Assembly: GCA_013426015.1 (NCBI GenBank)
Contig: CP058998.1
Span: 124,001-188,000, forward strand
DNA: 64,000 bases
Direction: 5' to 3'
Source of the DNA: Candidatus Fermentimicrarchaeum limneticum
GTDB taxonomy: Archaea > Micrarchaeota > Micrarchaeia > Burarchaeales > Fermentimicrarchaeaceae
Positions 41,577 to 48,541 of this stretch are shown here, piece after piece. Both the position numbers and the translations under genes were made by a program. Each line of letters starts with the position of its first letter. Positions within the stretch are counted from its first letter, which is position 1. Below the pieces are notes generated by a model. That model was given only the letters and a program-made list of their open reading frames with translations, was not told the DNA's origin and did not search any database.

Positions 41577-42545
41577 CTACCACTTCACCTCTACTTCGTC
41601 AACTCTCATCTTCTGCACCGCCTTGCATTCGCTCAGCTTCATCCTCACACCAGCTTCATACATGAGGTTTGCGGTCAGCGCTATCATCGCCCCGTTGTCC
41701 GCGTTGAACTGCCCCTCTGTCACAAACAGCTTGCAGCCGTGGGGCTTCGCCATAACTCTAAGCATCACCTGCAGCCTTCTGTTCTGCGCAACCCCTCCGC
41801 ACAGTACCATCTCCTTCCTTTTCGTCAAGGCAAGCGCTCTCTCAGTTGCCTCTACAAGCATCGAGAAAGCAGTCTCCTGCAGCGAGTAGCAAACATCCTC
41901 CCTCCTGTGGTTCTCCAGCTTGCTCTGCGCCTCTGTCAGAAGGCCGGTGAAAACCAGATCCATCCCCTTCACGGAGTAGGGAAGCGGGATGTACCTCCCC
42001 TTCTTCGCAATTTCTTCGATGACAGAGCCATGCGCGTGCTTCAAGCCCATGCTTCTTCCGACAGAATCTATCAGGTTTCCCAAGCCAATGTCAAGCGTCT
42101 CGCCCATCACGCGGTATCTGTCCTTCTCCAAGACGATTATCTGCGTGTTGCCCCCGCTTACGTAAACAACAAGCGGGTTTTTGCACTCGTTCAGAGTTCT
42201 GGCAATCTCGATGTGCGCCAAAGCATGGTTCACGCCCAGTATCGGCACGTCAAGCATCTGCGCAAGCATTTTTGCCCCAATCAGGCCGACTTTGAGGCAT
42301 GCTCCCAAGCCCGGTCCCATGGTGAATGAAACAAGCTCAATGTCCTCCAGCTCCAAACCGCTTTTCCCAACGGCTTTCTTAAGGACTGGCTCAAATTCCC
42401 TCGACAGGAAATCCGCGGCCTTTCTCGGATGGATGCCGGAGTATCTGGGCTTGTAGGTGCTCCTCTCATTGGAAAGCACCCTCCTTCCGTCAACTACCCC
42501 AACTCCCATGGTATGCGCGCTGCTCTCTATTCCGATGCACTTCAT
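41577..42545 (-). CDS. kae1: tRNA threonylcarbamoyltransferase Kae1
   Basis: A 322-residue ASKHA-fold enzyme, the catalytic subunit of KEOPS. MKCIGIESSAHTMGVGVV opens the fold, the metal ligands are H107 and H111 in NHALAHIE, and VVYVSGGNTQI binds phosphate. It transfers the threonylcarbamoyl group from the Sua5 product to A37 of ANN-decoding tRNAs. It is unfused here. It shares four bases with the upstream CPBP protease gene. Confidence 0.95.
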   Translation of the reverse strand: MKCIGIESSAHTMGVGVVDGRRVLSNERSTYKPRYSGIHPRKAADFLSREFEPVLKKAVGKSGLELEDIELVSFTMGPGLGACLKVGLIGAKMLAQMLDVPILGVNHALAHIEIARTLNECKNPLVVYVSGGNTQIIVLEKDRYRVMGETLDIGLGNLIDSVGRSMGLKHAHGSVIEEIAKKGRYIPLPYSVKGMDLVFTGLLTEAQSKLENHRREDVCYSLQETAFSMLVEATERALALTKRKEMVLCGGVAQNRRLQVMLRVMAKPHGCKLFVTEGQFNADNGAMIALTANLMYEAGVRMKLSECKAVQKMRVDEVEVKW

Positions 42546-43315
42546 TTTCTCACATAGTAAACGTACGCGAACACAAGCAGCATGTTTATGAAGTTGAAGG
42601 CCGCATGGGCGACTATGGACGGGATTACTGACTTGCTCCTCCTGCGCATCAATGCAAACACCAGACCCGCCGTGAAAGCACCTACAAACTCCGCTATCGA
42701 ACCATAGGAGAAATGAGCCAAGGCGAAGAGCAGCGTTGAAAGCAGTATCCCTATCTTTGGGAGCAGGAACCCCCGGAAGAAAATCTCCTCAGCAATCGGC
42801 GTTACGGTGAATGCGAAAATGAGTATGTAGAGAGGGAGGCCTATCGCAATCATGCCGACCTTCCCGGCCTCCTCAATGTGGAGTCCGTAGATAAGAAGAG
42901 ATTCCGAGATGGTCAGAATGAAGACTAGGGGGGTGACCCAGATCCCGAAGAACACGTTCCTCATAAACCCCTCCCTGCTCATCCCCAGCTGTCTCATGCT
43001 CCTCAGCAAGTTATTCCCTTTCATCTCGATGCTCCATAAAAATGGGAAGAAAAGCATGGCTATCCCCAGGACTAGGGTTGGTGAATAAGCAATGTTCAGC
43101 AATAGAATGACAAAGGCCAGATACGAGAGGGCAGCAACAAAACTAACAGCCTTTCCGTAGTCCCTGCCAATCCTTGCTATGCATGCTATGAATGCAATGA
43201 ACAGGACTGGGGCGAATACGAACCAGGGAAGGAAACTTCTCATAATAAACGTTGCAAGCGAGGCTATCGAGCCGAAGGATATTACCAGAATCAGTATCCG
43301 GAGGGCTCTCTCCAT
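42542..43315 (-). CDS. CPBP-family intramembrane metalloprotease
   Basis: A 257-residue protein with about eight spans and the CPBP motifs: EEIFFRGFLLP (EExxxR), LLFALAHFSYG and SIVAHAAFNFINM. The family includes Rce1, which trims prenylated proteins; in archaea it is often tied to membrane or bacteriocin-like functions. Substrate unknown. Confidence 0.85.
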   Translation of the reverse strand: MERALRILILVISFGSIASLATFIMRSFLPWFVFAPVLFIAFIACIARIGRDYGKAVSFVAALSYLAFVILLLNIAYSPTLVLGIAMLFFPFLWSIEMKGNNLLRSMRQLGMSREGFMRNVFFGIWVTPLVFILTISESLLIYGLHIEEAGKVGMIAIGLPLYILIFAFTVTPIAEEIFFRGFLLPKIGILLSTLLFALAHFSYGSIAEFVGAFTAGLVFALMRRRSKSVIPSIVAHAAFNFINMLLVFAYVYYVRK

Positions 43316-43325
43316 GCGCAGTATA

Positions 43326-43463
43326 TCACCCTTTCATTTCCAGATAGCCGCATCTCCCGCATGAGAGTCTGTCCTTATGCTCTGCCAGGTGCACTCCGCT
43401 GCCGCACTTGGGGCACGAGCGTCTGGGCTTGTATGTTTTGATCTCCTTCTTTTTCTCAGCCAC
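43326..43463 (-). CDS. rps27ae: 30S ribosomal protein eS31 (S27Ae)
   Basis: A 45-residue zinc-ribbon protein missed by long-ORF searches. Start is GTG with GGTGA six bases upstream. It begins (V/M)[20 protein letters not shown] and ends [12 protein letters not shown], with two Cys pairs. It overlaps the end of eS24. The eS24-eS31 pair is standard in archaea. Confidence 0.9.
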   Translation of the reverse strand: MAEKKKEIKTYKPRRSCPKCGSGVHLAEHKDRLSCGRCGYLEMKG

Positions 43464-43794
43464 TCTTCTCACCTTTTTCCTCTTTTGCCGGTGCCTTTGC
43501 CTCGGCTGGTTTCTCCTTCTTCACTCCGGAGTCCCTCTCAAGCTTGTACTTGTTCTCTATCCTCATGGCCTCCTTCTCCTCGTATACCTTTGCATACCCG
43601 CTGATTTCCTGGCTGCCGTAACCCTGCTTTAGGACGTCAATCACAAGGAGCGAGCTGTCGACACCGAGCTTTGAGCCCAGCGACTCCTTAATCTCCTTCC
43701 TGCTTGGAGTCGGGCCGGTGAAACCCACTTTGAACCTGACCTCTTTCCTTTTAAGAAGCGGGTTATCCTTCTGTTCAAGTATCCTCATATCCAT
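43456..43794 (-). CDS. rps24e: 30S ribosomal protein eS24
   Basis: A 112-residue protein. [19 protein letters not shown] (from the third residue) and [15 protein letters not shown] are conserved eS24 segments, [15 protein letters not shown] follows. The last 20 residues are a Lys/Glu/Ala tail ([16 protein letters not shown]). It lies directly downstream of aIF5A and overlaps eS31. Confidence 0.94.
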   Translation of the reverse strand: MDMRILEQKDNPLLKRKEVRFKVGFTGPTPSRKEIKESLGSKLGVDSSLLVIDVLKQGYGSQEISGYAKVYEEKEAMRIENKYKLERDSGVKKEKPAEAKAPAKEEKGEKSG

Positions 43795-43795
43795 C

Positions 43796-44191
43796 CTATC
43801 CCCTCACTCTCATTATTATCTTCTTGCCCATACTCTCCATGTACTCCACCTCCTTTCCGGCAGCCACCTCATTCTTCATATCCTGCGGAATTGTGATCTC
43901 AAACGTGCTGTAATCAGCAAGATCCATTATCTGCGCATTATCCCCGCTGATTGAGACGACCTGTCCGGTCTTCCTCTCGATTATAGGGATTTCGGCATCA
44001 GCATCGGCCGGTTTCAGGAGGGTCCTCTTCTGGCTGTCAAAGATCCCCATAGCAGTGACCCTCATCTTTGCTGCGCCATGCTTCCCAGGTGCGGAGCTTT
44101 CAATCCCCACAATCCTGCACGGCACGTCGTCTATGAGCACATACTTGCCAACTTTCAGATCCTTCATCACTCCGAACACTTTTTCAGTCAT
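43796..44191 (-). CDS. Translation factor aIF5A
   Basis: A 131-residue IF5A with the hypusine loop SSAPGKHGAAK; K37 is the residue modified by deoxyhypusine synthase. SH3-like N-domain and OB-fold C-domain are complete. It rescues ribosomes stalled at poly-proline. First gene of the aIF5A-eS24-eS31 minus-strand operon and divergent from the TatD gene. Confidence 0.96.
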   Translation of the reverse strand: MTEKVFGVMKDLKVGKYVLIDDVPCRIVGIESSAPGKHGAAKMRVTAMGIFDSQKRTLLKPADADAEIPIIERKTGQVVSISGDNAQIMDLADYSTFEITIPQDMKNEVAAGKEVEYMESMGKKIIMRVRG

Positions 44192-44240
44192 TGCAACACC
44201 TACCTATCCATTTTTAACTTCTGTTTTTTTAAACATTCTT

Positions 44241-44987
44241 ATGCAACTCATCGATTCCCACTGCCATCTGGATTCTTTCAAGAACTATGATGACGTCATC
44301 TCCAGGGCTTTGAAAGCCGGTGTGAGGGCGATGATAACGTCTGGCTGTTCGGGAAAGAACAATGAAACAACCCTGGAGATAGCGCAGAAGCACGCAGGCT
44401 GCGTCTTCCCTGTAATAGGAGTTGCGCCGCAGGAGGCAATGGACATGGAAAATTTCGATTCCCAGCTCTCGTTCATCAAAGAGAACAGAAGCAAGATTAT
44501 CGGAGTTGGCGAGGTAGGTCTGGACTTCCACTGGGCAAACACGCCTGAACAAAAAGCAAGGCAGCAGGAGTGTTTCGAACGGTTCCTCGAATACGCTGTT
44601 TCCGAGAAGCTTCCTATCGTAGTGCATTCCAGGGATGCCGAGAAGGAGGTGCTTGACGCAGTAATGAAAAAAGGGGTTGAGCGGGTTCTGCTGCACTGCT
44701 TCTCAGGGCAGTTGTCAATTGCCGAAAGCGCGGCAGAGCACGGCTTCCTGATATCCGTGCCGCCTGTTCCATCGAGGACAAGGGAAAAGATAATTAAGTA
44801 CATCCCACTAGAAAATCTATTGCTGGAAACTGATGCTCCTTATCTGGGAGGTGAGCCTGCGGACATCAAAAGTTCTGCAGAGTTGGTTGCATCGATAAAG
44901 GGGGCGGAATTGGGGGAGGTTTGCAGCGTAACCACAACGAGTTGCATAAGGTTGTTTGGTCTGGAGGGTTTACATGGCAGTGATTGA
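44241..44987 (+). CDS. TatD-family metal-dependent hydrolase
   Basis: A 248-residue TIM-barrel amidohydrolase. Metal motifs are LIDSHCHLDSF (HxH), GEVGLDFHW (E), IVVHSRDA (H), LLHCFSG (H) and LLETDAPYL (D). TatD proteins act as 3'-5' deoxyribonucleases or related hydrolases. I chose the ATG at 44241; the frame continues upstream into the aIF5A gene in antisense. The end overlaps the NYN-domain start by 14 bases. Confidence 0.88.
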   Translation: MQLIDSHCHLDSFKNYDDVISRALKAGVRAMITSGCSGKNNETTLEIAQKHAGCVFPVIGVAPQEAMDMENFDSQLSFIKENRSKIIGVGEVGLDFHWANTPEQKARQQECFERFLEYAVSEKLPIVVHSRDAEKEVLDAVMKKGVERVLLHCFSGQLSIAESAAEHGFLISVPPVPSRTREKIIKYIPLENLLLETDAPYLGGEPADIKSSAELVASIKGAELGEVCSVTTTSCIRLFGLEGLHGSD

Positions 44988-45432
44988 CAAGCTCAAATCT
45001 CTGATGAAGCAGAGGGAGGAGAAGAATATTGCTCTGCTAGTTGACGGTCCGAATGTCATAAGGAAGGATGTGAATGTAGACCTGGAGGGAGTGAAGAGGA
45101 AGGTTGAGAAGTACGGCAGGATAAAGATATGCAAAGTATTCCTGGACCAGTACGCTTCTGACAAGCTCATAGAAGCAGTGACGAATCAGGGATACGAACC
45201 TGTCATAACAACCGGCGATGTTGACGTCACAATGGCCGTCTATGCTGTCGAGCAGGTTTTCAATCCCAACATCCAGATAATCGCCCTGATGACTAGGGAC
45301 ATTGACTTCAGGCCGGTCATAGTGAAAGCAAAGGAAAAGGGGAAGGAGACGATTGTCATAGGGGCGGACCCAGGCTTCAGCGTCGCATTGAAAAAGACTG
45401 CGGACATTGTAATATTTGCAGACACACGGTGA
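44974..45432 (+). CDS. NYN-domain (LabA/PIN-like) nuclease
   Basis: A 152-residue NYN domain. ALLVDGPNVIRKDV carries the first acidic residue, TTGDVDVTMAVYAVEQ the second, and LMTRDIDFRPVIVKAKEKG the third, giving a PIN-like metal site. The family processes or degrades RNA. The ATG at 44974 lies inside the end of the TatD gene. Its stop codon coincides with the edge of the second structured repeat. Confidence 0.85.
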   Translation: MAVIDKLKSLMKQREEKNIALLVDGPNVIRKDVNVDLEGVKRKVEKYGRIKICKVFLDQYASDKLIEAVTNQGYEPVITTGDVDVTMAVYAVEQVFNPNIQIIALMTRDIDFRPVIVKAKEKGKETIVIGADPGFSVALKKTADIVIFADTR

Positions 45433-45535
45433 CATACCCACCTATAAATAAGTGTGGGCTTCTTCTTTCACAGACGCAACTATTGTTGCATTTCCAGAAG
45501 CGTTACTTCCCGAGTGCCCCTCGGTAGTGGTATGT
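45429..45535 (-). ncRNA. Putative structured RNA, copy 2
   Basis: Inverted second copy of the element at 8.8 kb. The block 45500-45584 is identical (85 nt) to 8739-8823. The variable part keeps the stem AGAAG/CTTCT (45496-45500 with 45462-45466), where copy 1 has CCTGC/GCAGG: three pairs changed on both sides. An inner hairpin GCAAC-TATT-GTTGC (45476-45489) replaces the two small hairpins of copy 1. Strand is inferred from the TATA-like box on the minus strand; the plus-strand TATAAATA at 45443-45450 would support the opposite direction. The element reaches the NYN stop codon. Confidence 0.55.
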
Positions 45536-45549
45536 ACTCGGAAGGAGAG

Positions 45550-45559
45550 TATTTAAATA
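45550..45559 (-). promoter_or_regulatory. TATA-like box of structured repeat, copy 2
   Basis: TATTTAAATA, identical in position within the repeat to 8764-8773. Confidence 0.5.
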
Positions 45560-45571
45560 ATGTGAAGGGGG

Positions 45572-45584
45572 GTAACTTTCCAGT
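45572..45584 (-). promoter_or_regulatory. Upstream element, copy 2 (13 of 17 nt)
   Basis: Minus-strand actggaaagttac matches the last 13 bases of the 17-nt element at 8735-8751 and 17743-17759. The four bases before it differ, so 13 bases may be the real core. Confidence 0.55.
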
Positions 45585-45639
45585 AATAGCTTGATATATT
45601 TTTCTGTTTGCATATCTGCTTTTTTACTCGCCATGCTAA

Positions 45640-45652
45640 GCTTTATAAACTG
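45640..45652 (+). promoter_or_regulatory. TATA box region of LSm gene
   Basis: gctttataaactg is a good TATA box about 45 bases before the LSm ATG, leaving a short leader that contains the GAGGTG ribosome-binding site. Confidence 0.5.
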
Positions 45653-45691
45653 CGGAAGAAATAGATATTTGTTGTTTTTTAGAGGTGAACT

Positions 45692-45916
45692 ATGACAGAA
45701 AAAAGACCTTTTGACGTTTTGAATGGAGCCCTTGGAGGCGCTGTGCTTCTGAAGCTGAAGGGAGGGGTTGAGGTAAGAGGCACAATGGCATCATATGATG
45801 TTCATATGAACATTGTCCTTGAGAGCGCCGAGCAGCTTGAGAACGGAGAGGTGAAGAGGAAGCTCGGCACCATGCTGGTCAGAGGGGACAACATAGTCTT
45901 CATATCTCCCGCCTGA
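45692..45916 (+). CDS. Sm-like (LSm) RNA-binding protein
   Basis: A 74-residue archaeal Sm protein. Sm1 motif GGAVLLKLKGGVEVRGTMASYDVHMNIVL is read in pieces (VLLKLKGG, YDVHMNIVLE) and Sm2 is LVRGDNIVFISPA. It forms heptameric rings that bind U-rich RNA. It is a single-gene unit next to the second structured repeat. The eL37 gene that often follows archaeal LSm is not seen. Confidence 0.94.
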   Translation: MTEKRPFDVLNGALGGAVLLKLKGGVEVRGTMASYDVHMNIVLESAEQLENGEVKRKLGTMLVRGDNIVFISPA

Positions 45917-45966
45917 ACTAGAATCTAGTCAGTCTAATCCTGCGCTACGTTGCATGCTGCCTAACT

Positions 45967-46416
45967 TTACAGCCTGAAGTCCCTGCCTATCGCGTCGTAT
46001 GCCTTCTTGCAGTCATCCCAGTTCAGCACGAAGACTGCAGAGTCGAAGCTGGTTGAGATGCTGATTATGTTTATGTTCTTGCTGGCGAGCACTTCGGCAA
46101 GCTTTGCTATGACGCCAGGTTTGCTTATGAATTCCATACCTGTGACAGTCACAATTCCAAGGTTTCTTGTTATCGAAAGTGCTCCGAACGATGCGGTCTT
46201 TGCGACTATCTCCTCCAGCGCATCCCTTGCCTTCGCCATGTCGACATCATCCACGAAGAAGCTGATGGAGTACTCCCCCATGGAGATGCAGTAGATGTTG
46301 ATCATCTTTGCAGAAAGAGCTGAGGAGAACTTGGCTATGACTTCTGGAGTCACTCTGACTCTCTCTCCAGTTATGGACAAGGAGCTTACGGGCCGCTTGT
46401 ATAGTTTCAGGTCCAT
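45967..46416 (-). CDS. Tandem ACT-domain protein
   Basis: A 149-residue protein made of two ACT-like halves (INIYCISMGEYSISFFV and INIISISTSFDSAVFVL), similar to the regulatory part of aspartokinase. Such free ACT proteins may bind amino acids and control an enzyme or regulator in trans. No aspartokinase gene is nearby, so its partner is unknown. Confidence 0.7.
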   Translation of the reverse strand: MDLKLYKRPVSSLSITGERVRVTPEVIAKFSSALSAKMINIYCISMGEYSISFFVDDVDMAKARDALEEIVAKTASFGALSITRNLGIVTVTGMEFISKPGVIAKLAEVLASKNINIISISTSFDSAVFVLNWDDCKKAYDAIGRDFRL

Positions 46417-46444
46417 CCTTCCACGGATTAATATTAAATAATGA

Positions 46445-46455
46445 TATATTTAAAA
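46445..46455 (+). promoter_or_regulatory. TATA box of tRNA-Ala gene
   Basis: TATATTTAAAA is centred about 29 bases before the tRNA 5' end. Confidence 0.55.
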
Positions 46456-46478
46456 TTACTCACTGGACTCGCTAGAAA

Positions 46479-46564
46479 GGGCTCGTAGCTCAGTAGCAGA
46501 GCGTTCGCTTGGCGAATTATCTCCAAAATGCGAAAGGCCGCGGGTGCGACTCCCGCCGAGTCCA
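46479..46564 (+). tRNA. tRNA-Ala (anticodon GGC) with 14-nt intron
   Basis: All arms fold. Acceptor GGGCTCG pairs with CGAGTCC, including the G3-U70 wobble that defines alanine tRNAs, with A73 as discriminator. D stem is GCTC/GAGC, anticodon stem TTCGC/GCGAA, T stem GCGGG/CCCGC. The anticodon GGC is at 46511-46513. The loop is interrupted at position 37/38 by an intron (46515-46528). CCA is not encoded. Confidence 0.95.
46515..46528 (+). other. tRNA-Ala intron (14 nt, canonical position 37/38)
   Basis: The intron is aattatctccaaaa. TTGG (46509-46512) pairs with CCAA (46523-46526), with 3-nt bulges CGA and AAT on either side. This is the bulge-helix-bulge motif cut by the archaeal splicing endonuclease, and cutting after the second base of each bulge gives exactly these ends. 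Mature loop: TTGGCGT. Confidence 0.9.
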
Positions 46565-46587
46565 TCTATTCCCTGCTTTCAGAATAA

Positions 46588-46597
46588 ACTTAAATAC
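46588..46597 (+). promoter_or_regulatory. TATA box of Cys-rich pilin-like gene
   Basis: ACTTAAATAC is centred about 28 bases before the ATG at 46621, which lacks a ribosome-binding site, so the mRNA is probably leaderless. Confidence 0.5.
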
Positions 46598-46620
46598 TGC
46601 AGAACATAATCTTTTACTCA

Positions 46621-47706
46621 ATGCCATCCCGAGGTCAGGCTTGGGCGGAATACATAATCGTTCTCGCAGTGGTAGTCATAATGGCCGGAGTTGCCATGTA
46701 TCTGGCTGGAGGTTTCGCCGGTGGCAGCGGGCAGATTGAGGAGAGGGAAAGTGCGGCATACTGGCTCTCTGCTGATGTTGCGATCATACGCTATTATCTG
46801 AACTCCTCCATGGCGCAGCTTGTCATAAAGAACAACCGGAATTTCAAGATACGGGTGGATAACATAACTTGGAATGACCACGGCGAGCTTGTTGCTGGGG
46901 GAGGGAGCAGCGTAATCCTCGAGCCAGGCCAAAATGCGCAGGTCAACGTGACCGGTTTGAACTGCTCCTCAAGCACATACAGAATGCAGTTGCTGGTGCG
47001 CTATACAGATACCCTCTATGGTACGACATACTCATTCTACGGTGAAAAGCCGCTTGTCGGTCAATGCATGGGTTCGTCTCCCATTTCAACACCGGAATGC
47101 TCGTCAGACCCAGAATGCGGAGCAAACAGCACTACGTGCGATTCATACTGCAACGGAAACCAGAACTGCACCTATCCCTCCGATCCTGCAACCTGTCAAA
47201 GAACATGCTCCGGAGGCAAATGCATTGACTGCCTACCTTCGTGCGGAAGCGCAACCTGCACGAGCTGCGGCACAATGAGCATAGGTTGTCCGGCAGCATA
47301 CTGCGATGGCAACCAGAGCTGCACATACCCGCCAAGTGCTTCCTGCGACATCCCATGTTCTGGAGGCGCGTGCACAAGCTGCACTCCGAATTGTTCAGCC
47401 ACATGCACTACCTGTCCATCCGGGACAGTATGCCAAAATGGTCAGTGTTTAACATGCTTGTCAAACTGCACATGGGGCGATAGTACATGTCATTCCCAAT
47501 GCTCTGGGCTTAATGGTTGCACCACATTCCGTGCTGCCTGCGATGGCCAGCTCCGTAATGCGCGGAGATGCTCCAATTCCACAGGAGGGATATTAGGCAG
47601 CCCCCTCAGGTACTATATAAATGGATGTTGTGGGGGGCAGATAAGATACTGTGGAGGCAGTAGAGTTTGCACCCAGACTACCCCAACAACTATAACATGC
47701 GTATGA
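46621..47706 (+). CDS. Cysteine-rich protein with class III (pilin) signal peptide
   Basis: A 361-residue surface protein. The start, MPSRGQAWAEYIIVLAVVVI, is a textbook archaeal class III signal: basic leader, cleavage before the Gln-Ala segment, and Glu at +5 of the helix. Residues 40-140 look like a beta-rich domain. After residue about 150 there are some 40 cysteines in repeats of the type CxGNQxCTYP and CSGGxCxxC, resembling small disulphide knots. Probably an extracellular filament-associated or adhesive protein. Single-gene unit. Confidence 0.75.
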   Translation: MPSRGQAWAEYIIVLAVVVIMAGVAMYLAGGFAGGSGQIEERESAAYWLSADVAIIRYYLNSSMAQLVIKNNRNFKIRVDNITWNDHGELVAGGGSSVILEPGQNAQVNVTGLNCSSSTYRMQLLVRYTDTLYGTTYSFYGEKPLVGQCMGSSPISTPECSSDPECGANSTTCDSYCNGNQNCTYPSDPATCQRTCSGGKCIDCLPSCGSATCTSCGTMSIGCPAAYCDGNQSCTYPPSASCDIPCSGGACTSCTPNCSATCTTCPSGTVCQNGQCLTCLSNCTWGDSTCHSQCSGLNGCTTFRAACDGQLRNARRCSNSTGGILGSPLRYYINGCCGGQIRYCGGSRVCTQTTPTTITCV

Positions 47707-47787
47707 CAGGACTATGCCGAACAAGGAGACAACTCAAACATAAGATATAATAATACGCTTTCCGTTAATACAATGGTGATGGTGATG

Positions 47788-48045
47788 ATGGATATCGGAG
47801 GTAAGGGCTACAAAAGCGAATGGTGGAGCAAGAAAATGAGGAAGAAATTCCTGCTGTGGGCAAGCTACTTCATAGTCACCGTATACCTCCTGATTCTGGC
47901 GGTCTTCATAATCCTCTCAGTCTCCCTACCCCAGGCCGCTGATTCTGCGCACATCAGCTTCCTGAGAGAGTCCATACTCAATTTCAGTTCACCGGTAATA
48001 CTGTTTGCAATACTGCTTGTGCTGTGGAGCAGGGAGCCGCAGTAA
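47788..48045 (+). CDS. Small two-span membrane protein
   Basis: About 85 residues with a basic cytoplasmic start (KGYKSEWWSKKMRKKF) and two hydrophobic spans (LLWASYFIVTVYLLILAVFI and SSPVILFAILLVLW). The frame opens at 47773; I prefer the ATG at 47788, which has GGTGATGAT before it. Unknown function. Confidence 0.5.
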   Translation: MDIGGKGYKSEWWSKKMRKKFLLWASYFIVTVYLLILAVFIILSVSLPQAADSAHISFLRESILNFSSPVILFAILLVLWSREPQ

Positions 48046-48124
48046 TTTCGTTAGCCGGTGATGCCGACTCTTGCGAAACCTTAAAAATGTTTACAACTAT
48101 AAATTTTAAACTAGGTGTTTTTTT

Positions 48125-48466
48125 ATGGAAGAGGATGCAAAGCAAAAATGCAAAACAATGGACTACATGCTCGATGTGTTCGGGAAGAAATGGGCAACGA
48201 GGATTTTTCTGAGGCTTCTTTATGCTGAAAAGAAGATGGGTTTCAACGAAATCCTGAGGGCAACTCCGGGCATAAACCCGAAGATGCTTTCTGACAGGCT
48301 GAAAAGCTTGGAGAAGCATGGCCTGATAAAGAGAGAGGTTGAGACAAGCCCCATCAGGACTTACTACTCCCTAACTGAGGCCGGCCGTGACTTCAGAGGT
48401 GCAATAGAAGCAATGCTTGCGTGGAATAAAAAGTGGGATGTAATAACGCACAGTAAAAATCCATGA
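48125..48466 (+). CDS. HxlR/PadR-like winged-helix transcriptional regulator
   Basis: A 113-residue HxlR-type regulator. CKTMDYMLDVFGKKWATRIF is the usual N-terminal helix (with the conserved Cys), GFNEILRATPGINPKMLSDRL the recognition region and YYSLTEAGRDF the wing. A single conserved N-terminal cysteine is often redox-active in this family. Target genes unknown; purH lies 75 bases downstream on the same strand. Confidence 0.88.
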   Translation: MEEDAKQKCKTMDYMLDVFGKKWATRIFLRLLYAEKKMGFNEILRATPGINPKMLSDRLKSLEKHGLIKREVETSPIRTYYSLTEAGRDFRGAIEAMLAWNKKWDVITHSKNP

Positions 48467-48541
48467 CCAAAACCATTTTAATCCCCGCTGTGTAATATTC
48501 GTAACTGGTTCTGATGTTTTGAGAGGAGGTGAGCCTGACCT

